Shown one piece after another: positions 49,953 to 58,788 of a stretch of 64,000 bases of DNA. Under the pieces are notes generated by a model. The model worked only from the letters and a program-made list of their open reading frames with translations. It was not told where the DNA came from and did no database searches. Made by a program: the position numbers and the translations under genes. Source of the DNA: Corynebacterium lemuris (GTDB taxonomy: Bacteria > Actinomycetota > Actinomycetes > Mycobacteriales > Mycobacteriaceae); contig NZ_JANWTC010000007.1 in assembly GCF_024919295.1 (NCBI RefSeq), forward strand, positions 62,001 to 126,000. The letters are read 5' to 3'. How positions within the stretch are numbered: the first letter of the stretch is position 1; each line of letters begins with the position of its first letter.

Positions 49953-51152
49953 TCAGACCCTCTCGATCGCGATGGCGGAACCCTGGCCCACACCGATGCA
50001 CAGGGTGGCGATGCCACGCTGGCCGCCCTCCTGCTCCAGCCGGTTGAGCAGGGTGATGGTGATGCGGGAACCGGAGGAACCCAGCGGATGGCCCAGGGCA
50101 ATCGCCCCGCCCCACGCGTTGACCTTGGTGGGGTCCAGGTCCAGCTGGCGGATACACGCCAGCGACTGCGTGGCGAAGGCCTCGTTGAGCTCCACGGCAT
50201 CGACGCCACCGATGTTCCAGCCCGCCCGCTGCAGCACCTTCTGCGTCGCCGGGACCGGGCCCAGGCCCATGACCTCGGGCGCCAGGCCGGCGTTGGCGTT
50301 GGCGACGACCTTCGCCCGGGCCTTCAACCCGTACTTCTCGACGGCCGCCTCCGAGACCACCAGGATCGCCGAGGCGCCGTCATTGAGCGAGGAGGAGTTG
50401 CCCGCCGTGACCACTTCACCGCCGGCCACGACCGGCCGCAGCTTCGCCAGGATCTCCGTGGTGGTGCCCGCACGCGGGCCCTCATCGGTGTCGACAACGG
50501 TGACGTTGCCCTTCCGGTCGGTGATCTCCACGGGGACGATCTCCGGTTCGAAGTTGCCCGCCTCGATGGCGGCCGCGGCCCGGCGCTGGGACTCGGCGGC
50601 GAAGGCGTCGGCGTCGGCACGCGAGACACCACACACCCGGGCGACCTCCTCCGCGGTCTCCGGCATGGAGAATGTCGTCTTCTCCTGCGCGGCGAAGACC
50701 GGGTTGACGAACCGCCAGCCGATGGAGGTGTCGAAGACCTCACCCGGACGGGCGAAGGCCGAGGACGGCTTCTCCATCACCCACGGGGCACGTGACATGG
50801 ACTCCACACCGCCGGCCACGACGATATCGGCCTGGCCGGACTCGACCATGGCGGTGGCCAGGGCGATCGCGGACATACCCGAGGCACACAGGCGGTTGAC
50901 GGTGATACCCGGCACGGTGTCCGCGTAACCCGCCAGCAGCCATGCCAGGCGGGCGACGTTGCGGTTCTCCTCGCCCGCGCCGTTGGCGTTGCCGAGGATC
51001 ACCTCGTCGACGGCCGCCGGGTCGATGCCGGCATCCTCGATGACCGCCCTGATCGTCAGTGCGGCGAGGTCATCGGGTCGGACGGATGAGAGGGCGCCGC
51101 CGTAACGGCCGACCGGGGTACGCCGGCCCGATACCAGGTACGCAGTGGTCAC
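49953..51152 (-). CDS. paaJ: 3-oxoadipyl-CoA / 3-oxo-5,6-dehydrosuberyl-CoA thiolase
   Basis: A 399-residue thiolase. The acylated Cys is in ITVNRLCASGMSAIALA near residue 90, and the C-terminal motifs are AVELNEAFATQSLA, WGGAIALGHPLGSSGSRI and GIATLCIGVGQGSAIAIERV with the second catalytic Cys. It cleaves the C8 and C6 3-oxoacyl-CoA intermediates to acetyl-CoA and succinyl-CoA. The GTG at 51152 with AAGGAGC upstream is chosen because the protein begins VTTAYLVSGRRTPVG; the frame extends further into paaG only by chance. Confidence 0.93.
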   Translation of the reverse strand: MTTAYLVSGRRTPVGRYGGALSSVRPDDLAALTIRAVIEDAGIDPAAVDEVILGNANGAGEENRNVARLAWLLAGYADTVPGITVNRLCASGMSAIALATAMVESGQADIVVAGGVESMSRAPWVMEKPSSAFARPGEVFDTSIGWRFVNPVFAAQEKTTFSMPETAEEVARVCGVSRADADAFAAESQRRAAAAIEAGNFEPEIVPVEITDRKGNVTVVDTDEGPRAGTTTEILAKLRPVVAGGEVVTAGNSSSLNDGASAILVVSEAAVEKYGLKARAKVVANANAGLAPEVMGLGPVPATQKVLQRAGWNIGGVDAVELNEAFATQSLACIRQLDLDPTKVNAWGGAIALGHPLGSSGSRITITLLNRLEQEGGQRGIATLCIGVGQGSAIAIERV

Positions 51153-51183
51153 TGGCTGCTCCTTAATCTGTTGGGGGTGTGGG

Positions 51184-51954
51184 TCAGCTGCCCTGGAAGA
51201 CAGGGACACGCTTTTCGTTGAATGCGGCGAAACCCTCCGCATAGTCCCGGCTCGAGCACAGTTCGCCCTGGGCGATGTTCTCCTCCGTGACGGACTCCCA
51301 CAGACCACGGCGGTTATCGCGGATGTCCTGGACCAGGGTCCGGCTGGTGAGGAAGGCACGGGTCGCCCCGAGGGCGGCGCGCCGGGCCTTCTCGCGGCTG
51401 AAGTCCAGCAGTTCCCCGGCGGGCAGGGCGCGGGAGAACAGTCCCGCCTGCACCGCCTCGGCGCCGCTGATCATGTCACCGGTGATGATGAGGTCCATCG
51501 CCCGGTGCGCGCCCAGCCGCTCGACGAACAGGGAGTGCCCGCCGGAGTCGAGGGTGGCGCCGAGGTTGGCGAAGGGGGAGCCGAAGGTGGCGTCCTCCGC
51601 CACGTAGGCGATGTCGGTGGCGATGGCCAGACCCAGGCCCACACCCAGGCACACGCCGTGGACGGCGGCGAAGGTGGGGGCGGGGAAGGTGCTCATCTGA
51701 CGCAGCACCGGGGTGACCTTGTTGGCCAGGTAGTCGGTGGCGTCGTCCTCGGCCGGGTCGAGCCCTTTGATGTTGCGACCGGCGGAGAAACCCCGGCCCT
51801 CGCCGCGCAGCAGGAGGGCGCGCACGCCCCGTTCCGCTGCCTCGGTGTAGGCGTCGGCCAGTTCCTGCAGGTCTTCCTCGGTGAGGGAGTTCATGGCCCG
51901 CGGGTTGTTGAGCACAACCTCGGCGACATTGTCCTCGATGTGGAGATCAATCAT
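51184..51954 (-). CDS. paaG: Ring-1,2-epoxyphenylacetyl-CoA isomerase
   Basis: A 256-residue crotonase-family isomerase that converts the epoxide to oxepin-CoA and also shifts double bonds. Landmarks are GEGRGFSAGRNIKGLDP (first oxyanion loop), AAVHGVCLGVGLGLAIATDIAYVAEDATFGSPFANLGATLDSGG and ADLFSRALPAGELL-like end sequence. It carries Asp in the position typical of isomerases (TLDSGG) rather than the second hydratase Glu. It follows paaE by 14 bp and has AGAGGAGCACC before its ATG. Confidence 0.88.
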   Translation of the reverse strand: MIDLHIEDNVAEVVLNNPRAMNSLTEEDLQELADAYTEAAERGVRALLLRGEGRGFSAGRNIKGLDPAEDDATDYLANKVTPVLRQMSTFPAPTFAAVHGVCLGVGLGLAIATDIAYVAEDATFGSPFANLGATLDSGGHSLFVERLGAHRAMDLIITGDMISGAEAVQAGLFSRALPAGELLDFSREKARRAALGATRAFLTSRTLVQDIRDNRRGLWESVTEENIAQGELCSSRDYAEGFAAFNEKRVPVFQGS

Positions 51955-51968
51955 GGATGGTGCTCCTC

Positions 51969-53141
51969 TCAGGCGTCGTAGTCCACGGTGATGGAGTCAC
52001 CGGTGGCGCGGGTCTGGCAGGTGAGCACGTAACCGGCGGCAACCTCGTCGGCCTCCAGGGCGTAGTTCTCATCCATCTCGTAGTCACCTTCGACGACCTT
52101 GGCGCGGCAGGTGCCGCACACGCCGCCGGCGCAGGCGAAGGGGACATCGGGACGCGCACGCAGGGCGGCGTTGAGGATGGTCTCCTTCGCGGACTGGGGG
52201 GACTCGATGGAACCGGACAGGCCGTCCAACTGGAAGGAGACGGTGATGTTCTTGCCCGCCGGATCCGCCACGACCGGGCGGCCGGTGTTGCCCTGCTGCG
52301 GGCCGTCGGAGGGTTTGCCCGTGGAGAAGAGCTCGAAGCGGACGTTGTCGCTGTCGACGCCGCGCTCGGAGAGCTCGTCGCGGACCAGCTGGACCAGTTC
52401 GAAGGGGCCGCACAGGAACCACTCGTCGGTGTCACCGGTCCGGACGACCTTGTCCAGGAGCAGGGAGAGCTTCTCGTCGTCGATGCGTCCGGAGAACAGC
52501 GGGTTGACGCGCTGCTCCCGGGAGAGGACGTGGTGGACGGCGAAGCGGGTGGGGTACTTGTCCTTGAGGTCACCGATCTCCTCGGCGAACATCACGTCCG
52601 AGCCGCCCTTGTTGGCGTAGACGATCTCGAAGGTCGCCTTCGGCAGGGCGGCCAGCAGCGTCTGGGCGATGGACATGATCGGGGTGATGCCGGAACCGGC
52701 GGCGATGGCCACCAGGTGGGGGGCGTCGCCACCCTCGGCGAAGCCCTTGTCGATCAGTGCCTGTGCGTCATTGAGGGAGGTGACGTTGACCCGGGAGGTG
52801 AACGCACCCTGCGGGTTCATCACGTCGATGGCGGTGCCGGGGCTGAGCTCATCGTTGGCCCAGGTGGAGAAGACACCACCCAGGTCGCGCTTGATGGCCA
52901 CGCGGATCACACCGGGTCGGGGGATGTCGCAGATGGAGTAGGAGCGGCGCACCTCCTGGCCGTTGATGTCGGCGCGCAGTGCGACGTACTGGCCCGGAAC
53001 GTAGTCGTAGTCCGCACGCAGTTCCTCCGGGACCTCGAAGCTGACCTCGACGGCGTTGTCGGTCAGACGACGGACCTCGGAGACCTGCAGGGAGTTGAAC
53101 CTGGCCTTTTTCTTGGTGGGGGCAGTCATGGAAGCGGTCAT
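51969..53141 (-). CDS. paaE: Phenylacetyl-CoA epoxidase reductase subunit
   Basis: A 390-residue reductase that passes electrons from NADPH to the PaaABC oxygenase. The N-terminal FAD domain shows YVPGQYVALRADINGQEVRRSYSICD; the NAD domain shows AIAAGSGITPIMSIAQTLLA and WFLCGPFELVQLVRDEL. The C-terminal plant-type [2Fe-2S] ferredoxin has the ligands in CAGGVCGTCRAKV and the fourth in VLTCQTR. The start at 53141 shares a base with the paaD stop codon (TGATG). The longer frame to 53492 lies within paaD. Confidence 0.95.
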   Translation of the reverse strand: MTASMTAPTKKKARFNSLQVSEVRRLTDNAVEVSFEVPEELRADYDYVPGQYVALRADINGQEVRRSYSICDIPRPGVIRVAIKRDLGGVFSTWANDELSPGTAIDVMNPQGAFTSRVNVTSLNDAQALIDKGFAEGGDAPHLVAIAAGSGITPIMSIAQTLLAALPKATFEIVYANKGGSDVMFAEEIGDLKDKYPTRFAVHHVLSREQRVNPLFSGRIDDEKLSLLLDKVVRTGDTDEWFLCGPFELVQLVRDELSERGVDSDNVRFELFSTGKPSDGPQQGNTGRPVVADPAGKNITVSFQLDGLSGSIESPQSAKETILNAALRARPDVPFACAGGVCGTCRAKVVEGDYEMDENYALEADEVAAGYVLTCQTRATGDSITVDYDA

Positions 53142-53668
53142 CAGTGCACCTTGAAGTAGTCGAAGGGCTCGAGGCACTCCTCGCAGGAGTACAGCGCCTT
53201 GCAGGATGTCGAGCCGAATTGGGCGATGTTTCGGGTCCGGGTCGAGCCGCAGCGCGGGCACGCCACCGGCGGTGGGGGAGCAAGAGTCAGAGGGATCGGA
53301 CCGGGGCGGGCGGGGGTGGAGGAGTGCGTCGGCGGGGCGATGCCGTACTCCCGGAGCTGGTCCCGGCCGAGTTCGGTGATCCAGTCGGTGGTCCACGCCG
53401 GCTGCAGCACCAGGTCGACGCGGGAGTCGGTGTAACCGGCGGCGGACAGCGCCTCCTTCACCTCCCGGGTGATGTGGTCCATCGCCGGACATCCGGAGTA
53501 GGTCGGGGTGATCGTCACCACCGCGGTGCCGTTGATGAGGGCGGCGTCGCGAAGAATCCCCAGGTCAGCGATGGAGATGACCGGGATCTCCGGGTCGGGG
53601 ACGGTGGCCGCGGTGTCCCATACCGACGCAGCGTCAGCGTCGGCGGGGCGCAGAGGGTGAGTGTTCAC
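53141..53668 (-). CDS. paaD: Phenylacetyl-CoA epoxidase maturation protein PaaD
   Basis: A 175-residue MIP18/DUF59-family protein needed for an active PaaABCE complex, probably in iron-sulfur or iron delivery. The N-terminal domain reads TVPDPEIPVISIADLGILRD and TPTYSGCPAMDHITREVKEAL with the conserved DPEIP and SGCPA motifs. The C-terminal zinc-ribbon has CPRC, then the SCKALYSCEECLEPFDYFKVH end, which is specific for PaaD. It starts at GTG behind AAGGAGGTCACC and lies 32 bp after paaC. Confidence 0.93.
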   Translation of the reverse strand: MNTHPLRPADADAASVWDTAATVPDPEIPVISIADLGILRDAALINGTAVVTITPTYSGCPAMDHITREVKEALSAAGYTDSRVDLVLQPAWTTDWITELGRDQLREYGIAPPTHSSTPARPGPIPLTLAPPPPVACPRCGSTRTRNIAQFGSTSCKALYSCEECLEPFDYFKVH

Positions 53669-53700
53669 TTCAGGTGACCTCCTTCGGATGGGCGAGACAG

Positions 53701-54537
53701 TTACCAGGTGGCGCCGGGATGCTTGCGGGCGAAGGACTGCATCTCGGCGAGGATGTAGCCGCGCTGCTCGGAGAACCGGCCCGTGCGCTGGCCGGACATG
53801 GCCTGCGGGGAATCCGGGATCTCCAGGCCGGCGGTCTCGAGGACATGCGCGATGCGCTCATCGAACTCGGTGCGCAGGCTCGAGGGCAGGACCGCGACAC
53901 CATCGGCGGCGAGGCGGGTGTGGATGTCCAGGTCCTCGAAGAGCTCATCGAGGTAGGGCCACACGTAGAACAGGCCCTCGCTGATGCGGTACCTCGACTC
54001 CTCGGTGCCCAGGCCCAGGCGCAGGGTCCACTGGTTGGCGTGGTCGACGTGGTATTCGATCTCCTTGACGGCCTTTGCGGCGATCGCGGCGAGCGTGCTG
54101 TCAGTGGAGTCCAGCAGGGCCGTGTACAGGCCGAGCATGTAGTAGGAGGCCAGGAGCTGGCGGGCGATGGTCTGCCCGAAGTCGCCGTTCTCGTACTCCA
54201 TGAGGCGGGCGGAGGTGAACTCCTCCTCCTCGCGGAAATAGGCCAGGTCATCCTCGGTCTTCCCCCAGGCGGTGCCGGCATAGGAGTAGAGGAAACGAGT
54301 GTGGCCGATCAGGTCCAGGGCGATGTTGGCCAGGGCGATGTCCTCCTCCATCTCCGGAGCACGGGAGATCCACCAGCTCAGGCGCTGGCCGAGCATGAGG
54401 GCATCATCGCCGAGCATGGCGGCGTAGGTGGCGACGTCCTCGCTGGCCTTCGCATCGGACTGGAGGATGTCCTCGGCGGTGAGGGAATCACCCTGGGTCT
54501 GGCGGGTCGCGGAATCGACGGTGGCGAAGCTGTTCAC
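53701..54537 (-). CDS. paaC: Phenylacetyl-CoA epoxidase structural subunit
   Basis: A 278-residue ferritin-like subunit that pairs with PaaA but lacks its catalytic diiron site. It begins with the helical MLGDDALMLGQRLSWWISRAPEMEEDIALANIALDLIGHTRFLYSYAG and continues with LMEYENGDFGQTIARQLLASYYMLGLYTAL and VKEIEYHVDHANQWTLRLGLGTEESR, the family pattern. The N-terminus has about 30 extra residues. It overlaps the end of paaB by 4 bp, so it is translationally coupled. Confidence 0.94.
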   Translation of the reverse strand: MNSFATVDSATRQTQGDSLTAEDILQSDAKASEDVATYAAMLGDDALMLGQRLSWWISRAPEMEEDIALANIALDLIGHTRFLYSYAGTAWGKTEDDLAYFREEEEFTSARLMEYENGDFGQTIARQLLASYYMLGLYTALLDSTDSTLAAIAAKAVKEIEYHVDHANQWTLRLGLGTEESRYRISEGLFYVWPYLDELFEDLDIHTRLAADGVAVLPSSLRTEFDERIAHVLETAGLEIPDSPQAMSGQRTGRFSEQRGYILAEMQSFARKHPGATW

Positions 54538-54824
54538 AGGTGCGGCACCCCTTCAGACTTCTCGTAGTAGGTGGCGTGGCGGTAGTTCTTGCCGGAGGCC
54601 GACTCGAAGAATCCGCCCTTGGAATCCGGGTCTGAGGAGGTGAGGGCCTCGCTGGGCACGACCCAGACGGAGGTGCCCTCGTTGCGGCGGGTGTACAGGT
54701 CGCGGGCGTTGCGCAGGGCCAGGGTGGCGTCCGGCGCATGGAGGGAGCCGGCGTGGACATGGGACAGGCCACGGGAGGATCGGACGAAGACCTCCCACAT
54801 CGGCCAGTGCTGCTGCTGGGACAT
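54534..54824 (-). CDS. paaB: Phenylacetyl-CoA epoxidase subunit PaaB
   Basis: A 96-residue small subunit that bridges two PaaAC pairs. The whole family pattern is visible: WPMWEVFVRSSRGLSHVHAGSLHAPDATLALRNARDLYTRRNEGTSVWVVPSEAL, ending in FFESASGKNYRHATYY. It lies 38 bp after paaA behind AAGGAG and overlaps paaC by 4 bp. Confidence 0.94.
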   Translation of the reverse strand: MSQQQHWPMWEVFVRSSRGLSHVHAGSLHAPDATLALRNARDLYTRRNEGTSVWVVPSEALTSSDPDSKGGFFESASGKNYRHATYYEKSEGVPHL

Positions 54825-54862
54825 CGTGTGTTTCTCCTTGGTTTCTGGTGTGTGCCGGTGGA

Positions 54863-55837
<975 letters not shown>

Positions 55838-55886
55838 CGGTGATCCTTCGCTCGGGTGAAGTTCGATAACTGGTTTATCGGCATTT

Positions 55887-55908
55887 AATAACCGATCGTT
55901 CGGTCAGT
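55887..55908. promoter_or_regulatory. PaaR-type operator of the paaABCDE operon
   Basis: AATAACCG and CGGTCAGT half-sites flank ATCGTT, matching the PaaR motif except for one base. On the minus strand a TATACT -10 (55906-55911) runs into the box. Confidence 0.75.
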
Positions 55909-55920
55909 ATATGGGGGAAG

Positions 55921-55936
55921 TGTGATCCATGTCAAT
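55921..55936. promoter_or_regulatory. GlxR-like site upstream of paaA
   Basis: TGTGA-TCCATG-TCAAT matches TGTGA-N6-TCACA at 8 of 10 defined bases. It lies just outside the PaaR box, near the -35 position of the paaA promoter. Confidence 0.4.
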
Positions 55937-55960
55937 GGCCCGGGTCACGTCCGCTGTTTT

Positions 55961-56392
55961 CTAGATGGAGCGGATTGCCCGGGAGGTGCCGCGGAATTCG
56001 GCGATGACCTCGCCGTTCACGGTGAGGGTGACGTCGGTGATGCCGTTGCGACCCCAGGTCCGGCGCTCCACGGCATGCCCCTCCACGACATCCCCCTCGC
56101 GGGCCGGTGCGATGTAGTGGATGCTCACCTGCGCGGCGACGGCGATGCTCCCGGAGGCGTTGCAGGCGCCGGCGAACAGGGAGTCGGCGAACATGAACAG
56201 GTAGCCGCCCTGGGCGGTGCCGTGGCCGTTGCACATCTCCGGCCGGATGGTGAAGTGGCCTCGGACGCCGTCTGTGCCGATGTCGGTGATGGTCATGCCG
56301 ATGCCCTGGGAGGCGCGGTCGTTCTCGAACATGGTGCGGACATGGCCGTGGTCGGCACTCTCTGCGACGCCGGGGGCGAGGATCTGGTTCAT
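55961..56392 (-). CDS. paaI: Phenylacetate-pathway thioesterase
   Basis: A 143-residue hotdog thioesterase of the PaaI subfamily. The active-site segment is NGHGTAQGGYLFMFADSLFAGACNASG, with the conserved H-G-x-A-x-GG-x3-A-D core, and the tail is GRNGITDVTLTVNGEVIAEFRG. PaaI hydrolyses ring-hydroxylated phenylacetyl-CoA to free CoA trapped in dead-end products. The ATG at 56392 has AGGAG 6 nt upstream. It lies upstream of the paaA promoter in the same orientation and has its own PaaR box and GlxR-like site. Confidence 0.9.
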   Translation of the reverse strand: MNQILAPGVAESADHGHVRTMFENDRASQGIGMTITDIGTDGVRGHFTIRPEMCNGHGTAQGGYLFMFADSLFAGACNASGSIAVAAQVSIHYIAPAREGDVVEGHAVERRTWGRNGITDVTLTVNGEVIAEFRGTSRAIRSI

Positions 56393-56416
56393 GGGGGCTC
56401 CTGGGGCTCTAGGGTG

Positions 56417-56438
56417 AGTTACCGTCCGGTCGGTCGGT
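56417..56438. promoter_or_regulatory. PaaR-type operator upstream of paaI
   Basis: AGTTACCG and CGGTCGGT half-sites flank TCCGGT. The match to the motif is weaker at the outer bases but retains both ACCG/CGGT cores with correct spacing. Confidence 0.6.
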
Positions 56439-56456
56439 ATTGTGGGGTCAGTGTAC

Positions 56457-56470
56457 GTGATCCCAGTCAC
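56457..56470. promoter_or_regulatory. GlxR/CRP-like site between paaI and paaR
   Basis: GTGATCCCAGTCAC matches GTGA-N6-TCAC at all eight defined bases. It could serve the divergent paaI and paaR genes. Confidence 0.5.
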
Positions 56471-56566
56471 CCCGTCACCGGAACAGTTGAGACAATGGGA
56501 TGATGTGGTGGCCACCGGCCGCCTTAGTCCCGATACGCCCATGCCCCTGATTCAAGGAGACCGACC

Positions 56567-57202
56567 ATGCCTTCTGGCGCTGCCCCCACCACCACGAGCA
56601 ACCGGGGCCGTCCCGGCTACGCCCGCGGGGATGTCATCCGCATCGCCGTCGAGGAGTTCAATGCGCGCGGTTATGAGGCGACCTCGATGGGCGCCCTCGC
56701 CGAACGTCTGGGGCTGAGCAAATCCGCGATCTACCACCACATCACCTCCAAGGAGGAGATCCTCGTGGAGGCCACCGACAAGGCCCTCGCCGAGCTGGGG
56801 GACGTCGTGGATCATGCGCTCGCCGAGACCGATGAGCCGGTCGGGCAGCTGCGGCTGCTCATCGCCGGCACCACTCGGGTGCTGTGTGAATACCCCGCCT
56901 ATGTCCGCCTGTTGCTGCGTCTGCGGGGCAATACCGAGGTGGAGCTGGGGATCATGGCCCGGCGCCGGGTGATCACCCGCACCCTCATCGACGTCGTCGA
57001 CCGGGCGCGCGCCGAGGGTTCCCTGCGGACCGACCTTGATTCGGGAGTCGTGGGCCGGCTCATCTTCGGCATGATCAACTCGATCGTGGAGTGGTATCAG
57101 CCGGACGGGAAGTACTCCCCGGAGGACCTCGCGGCCCTGACGCCGCAGATGGTTTTCGAGGGCATCGTCCGCGGTGATGGTGCTTCCGGGGGTGCCGGAT
57201 AA
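56567..57202 (+). CDS. paaR: TetR-family regulator of phenylacetate catabolism
   Basis: A 211-residue TetR protein. The N-terminal DNA-binding domain reads RGDVIRIAVEEFNARGYEATSMGALAERLGLSKSAIYHHITSKEEIL. The rest is helical ligand domain (LLRLRGNTEVELGIMARRR; FGMINSIVEWYQPDGKYSPEDLA, typical of acyl-CoA-responsive members). Position between paaI and paaK, with TetR-type 22-bp boxes before four units, identifies it as the regulon repressor. By analogy with other PaaR proteins the inducer is probably phenylacetyl-CoA. CAAGGAG precedes the ATG. Confidence 0.88.
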   Translation: MPSGAAPTTTSNRGRPGYARGDVIRIAVEEFNARGYEATSMGALAERLGLSKSAIYHHITSKEEILVEATDKALAELGDVVDHALAETDEPVGQLRLLIAGTTRVLCEYPAYVRLLLRLRGNTEVELGIMARRRVITRTLIDVVDRARAEGSLRTDLDSGVVGRLIFGMINSIVEWYQPDGKYSPEDLAALTPQMVFEGIVRGDGASGGAG

Positions 57203-57285
57203 TAGGCGTGAGCTGCGGTGGGGTCCCGGTCCGGGGGTGGGGTCCGAGGTCTGATTGTGGCCTGTGTCGGGAATCTCGCCGGAAT

Positions 57286-57301
57286 GTGTTGCGCGCAACA
57301 C
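57286..57301. repeat. Perfect 16-bp palindrome upstream of paaK
   Basis: GTGTTGCGCGCAACAC lies 130 bp before the paaK start and upstream of the GlxR-like and PaaR sites. It matches neither motif. Confidence 0.5.
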
Positions 57302-57310
57302 CATCTCCCC

Positions 57311-57326
57311 TGTAACCTCTGTCACA
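57311..57326. promoter_or_regulatory. GlxR-like site upstream of paaK
   Basis: TGTAA-CCTCTG-TCACA matches TGTGA-N6-TCACA at 9 of 10 defined bases. It directly precedes a CATACT -10 (57325-57330). Confidence 0.45.
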
Positions 57327-57331
57327 TACTT

Positions 57332-57353
57332 CCTGACCGATTGGTCGGTTAGT
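57332..57353. promoter_or_regulatory. PaaR-type operator of paaK
   Basis: CCTGACCG and CGGTTAGT half-sites flank ATTGGT. Both ACCG/CGGT cores are present with correct spacing, directly after the CATACT -10. Confidence 0.7.
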
Positions 57354-57429
57354 AAATGGTATTCACAACCCTGCCAACCACGGTCCCGGTTCCGAACACC
57401 GGTCATGACCGTAGGAAAGGAACGCAACC

Positions 57430-58737
57430 GTGGCTTCCGCACTTGACATCGTCTCCACCCTCAATGGCCCGCAGACCGGGATCGAGTACGCCTCCCGTGA
57501 CGAGATCACCGCGCTCCAGACCGAGCGCATGAAGAACACCCTGCGTCACGCGTACTACAACGTCCCGCACTACAAGAAGGCCTTCGAGGAGAAGGGTGTG
57601 CACCCGGACGACTTCCGGGAGCTCAAGGACCTCACGCTCTTCCCCTTCACCGACAAGTCGATCCTCCGGGAGAACTACCCCTTCGGCATGTTCGCCGTAC
57701 CCAGGGAGCAGATCTCCCGCATCCACGCCTCCTCCGGCACCACGGGCCAGCCCACCGTCGTCGGTTACACCCGCAACGACATCGAGACCTGGGCGACGCT
57801 GGTCGCCCGATCCCTGCGTGCCGGTGGTGTCCGTCCCGGTGACCGCGTCCAGGTGACCTTCGGCTACGGCCTGTTCACCGGCGGTCTGGGTCTGCACTAC
57901 GGCGTGGAGAAGCTCGGAGCAACCGTCATCCCGACCTCCGGCGGTCAGACCGACCGCCAGCTGCAGGTCATGCGGGACTTCCAACCCGACGCGATCGTGG
58001 GCACCCCTTCGTACATGCTCAACGTCCTCGACCGCATGCGTGCCGAGGGTATGGACCCCCGCGACACCCCCATGCGCGTCGGTATCTTCGGCGCCGAACC
58101 GTGGACCGAGGGCATGCGTCAGGACCTCGAGCAGGGCTTCGACCTCGACGCCACCGACATCTACGGTCTCTCCGAGGTCATGGGCCCCGGCGTCGCGCAG
58201 GAATGTGTCGAAACCAAGGACGGCCTGACCCTCTGGGAGGACCACTTCTACCCCGAGATCCTCGACCCGGTCACCCTCGAGCCGGTGCCGGACGGGGAGA
58301 TCGGCGAACTGGTCATCACCCCGATGACCAAGGAGGCCTTCCCGGTCGTCCGCTACCGCACCCACGACCTCACCCGCCTGCTGCCGGGCACCGCCCGCTC
58401 CATGCGCCGCCTCGACCGCATCAGCGCCCGCAACGACGACATGATCATCCTCCGCGGCGTGAACTGCTTCCCCTCCCAGTTCGAGGAGCTCATCGTCGAG
58501 GACAAGAACCTGCGCCCCCGCTACCAGTGCGTCCTGTCCAAGCGTGGCCGCATGGACCACCTCACCCTCGTGGTCGAGCACGCCCCGGGTCGCACCGCCG
58601 ATGAGATCGCGCACTCCCAGCTGCTGCTGCGCAAGGCCGTCAAGGACCGCATCGGCGTCTCCGTCGACGTGGACATCCGTGACACCGTCGACAGCGGTGA
58701 AGGCAAGGCCAAACGGATCGTCGACCTCCGCAACTGA
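57430..58737 (+). CDS. paaK: Phenylacetate-CoA ligase
   Basis: A 435-residue adenylate-forming enzyme that activates phenylacetate to phenylacetyl-CoA, the first step and the source of the inducer. The P-loop is RIHASSGTTGQPTVVGYT near residue 100. Other landmarks are TFGYGLFTGGLGLHYGVEKLGATVIPTSGG, YGLSEVMGPGVAQEC, RTHDLTRLLPG and DDMIILRGVNCFPSQFEEL. The C-terminal Lys is expected in GKAKRIVDLRN. It begins at GTG after AAAGGAACG. It is followed by an MHS transporter gene 51 bp downstream, probably in the same operon. Confidence 0.95.
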   Translation: MASALDIVSTLNGPQTGIEYASRDEITALQTERMKNTLRHAYYNVPHYKKAFEEKGVHPDDFRELKDLTLFPFTDKSILRENYPFGMFAVPREQISRIHASSGTTGQPTVVGYTRNDIETWATLVARSLRAGGVRPGDRVQVTFGYGLFTGGLGLHYGVEKLGATVIPTSGGQTDRQLQVMRDFQPDAIVGTPSYMLNVLDRMRAEGMDPRDTPMRVGIFGAEPWTEGMRQDLEQGFDLDATDIYGLSEVMGPGVAQECVETKDGLTLWEDHFYPEILDPVTLEPVPDGEIGELVITPMTKEAFPVVRYRTHDLTRLLPGTARSMRRLDRISARNDDMIILRGVNCFPSQFEELIVEDKNLRPRYQCVLSKRGRMDHLTLVVEHAPGRTADEIAHSQLLLRKAVKDRIGVSVDVDIRDTVDSGEGKAKRIVDLRN

Positions 58738-58788
58738 TCTTCGTTCCCTCTCTCCACCTCACCTTTCCCCCACAGAAAGCCCACCGAG

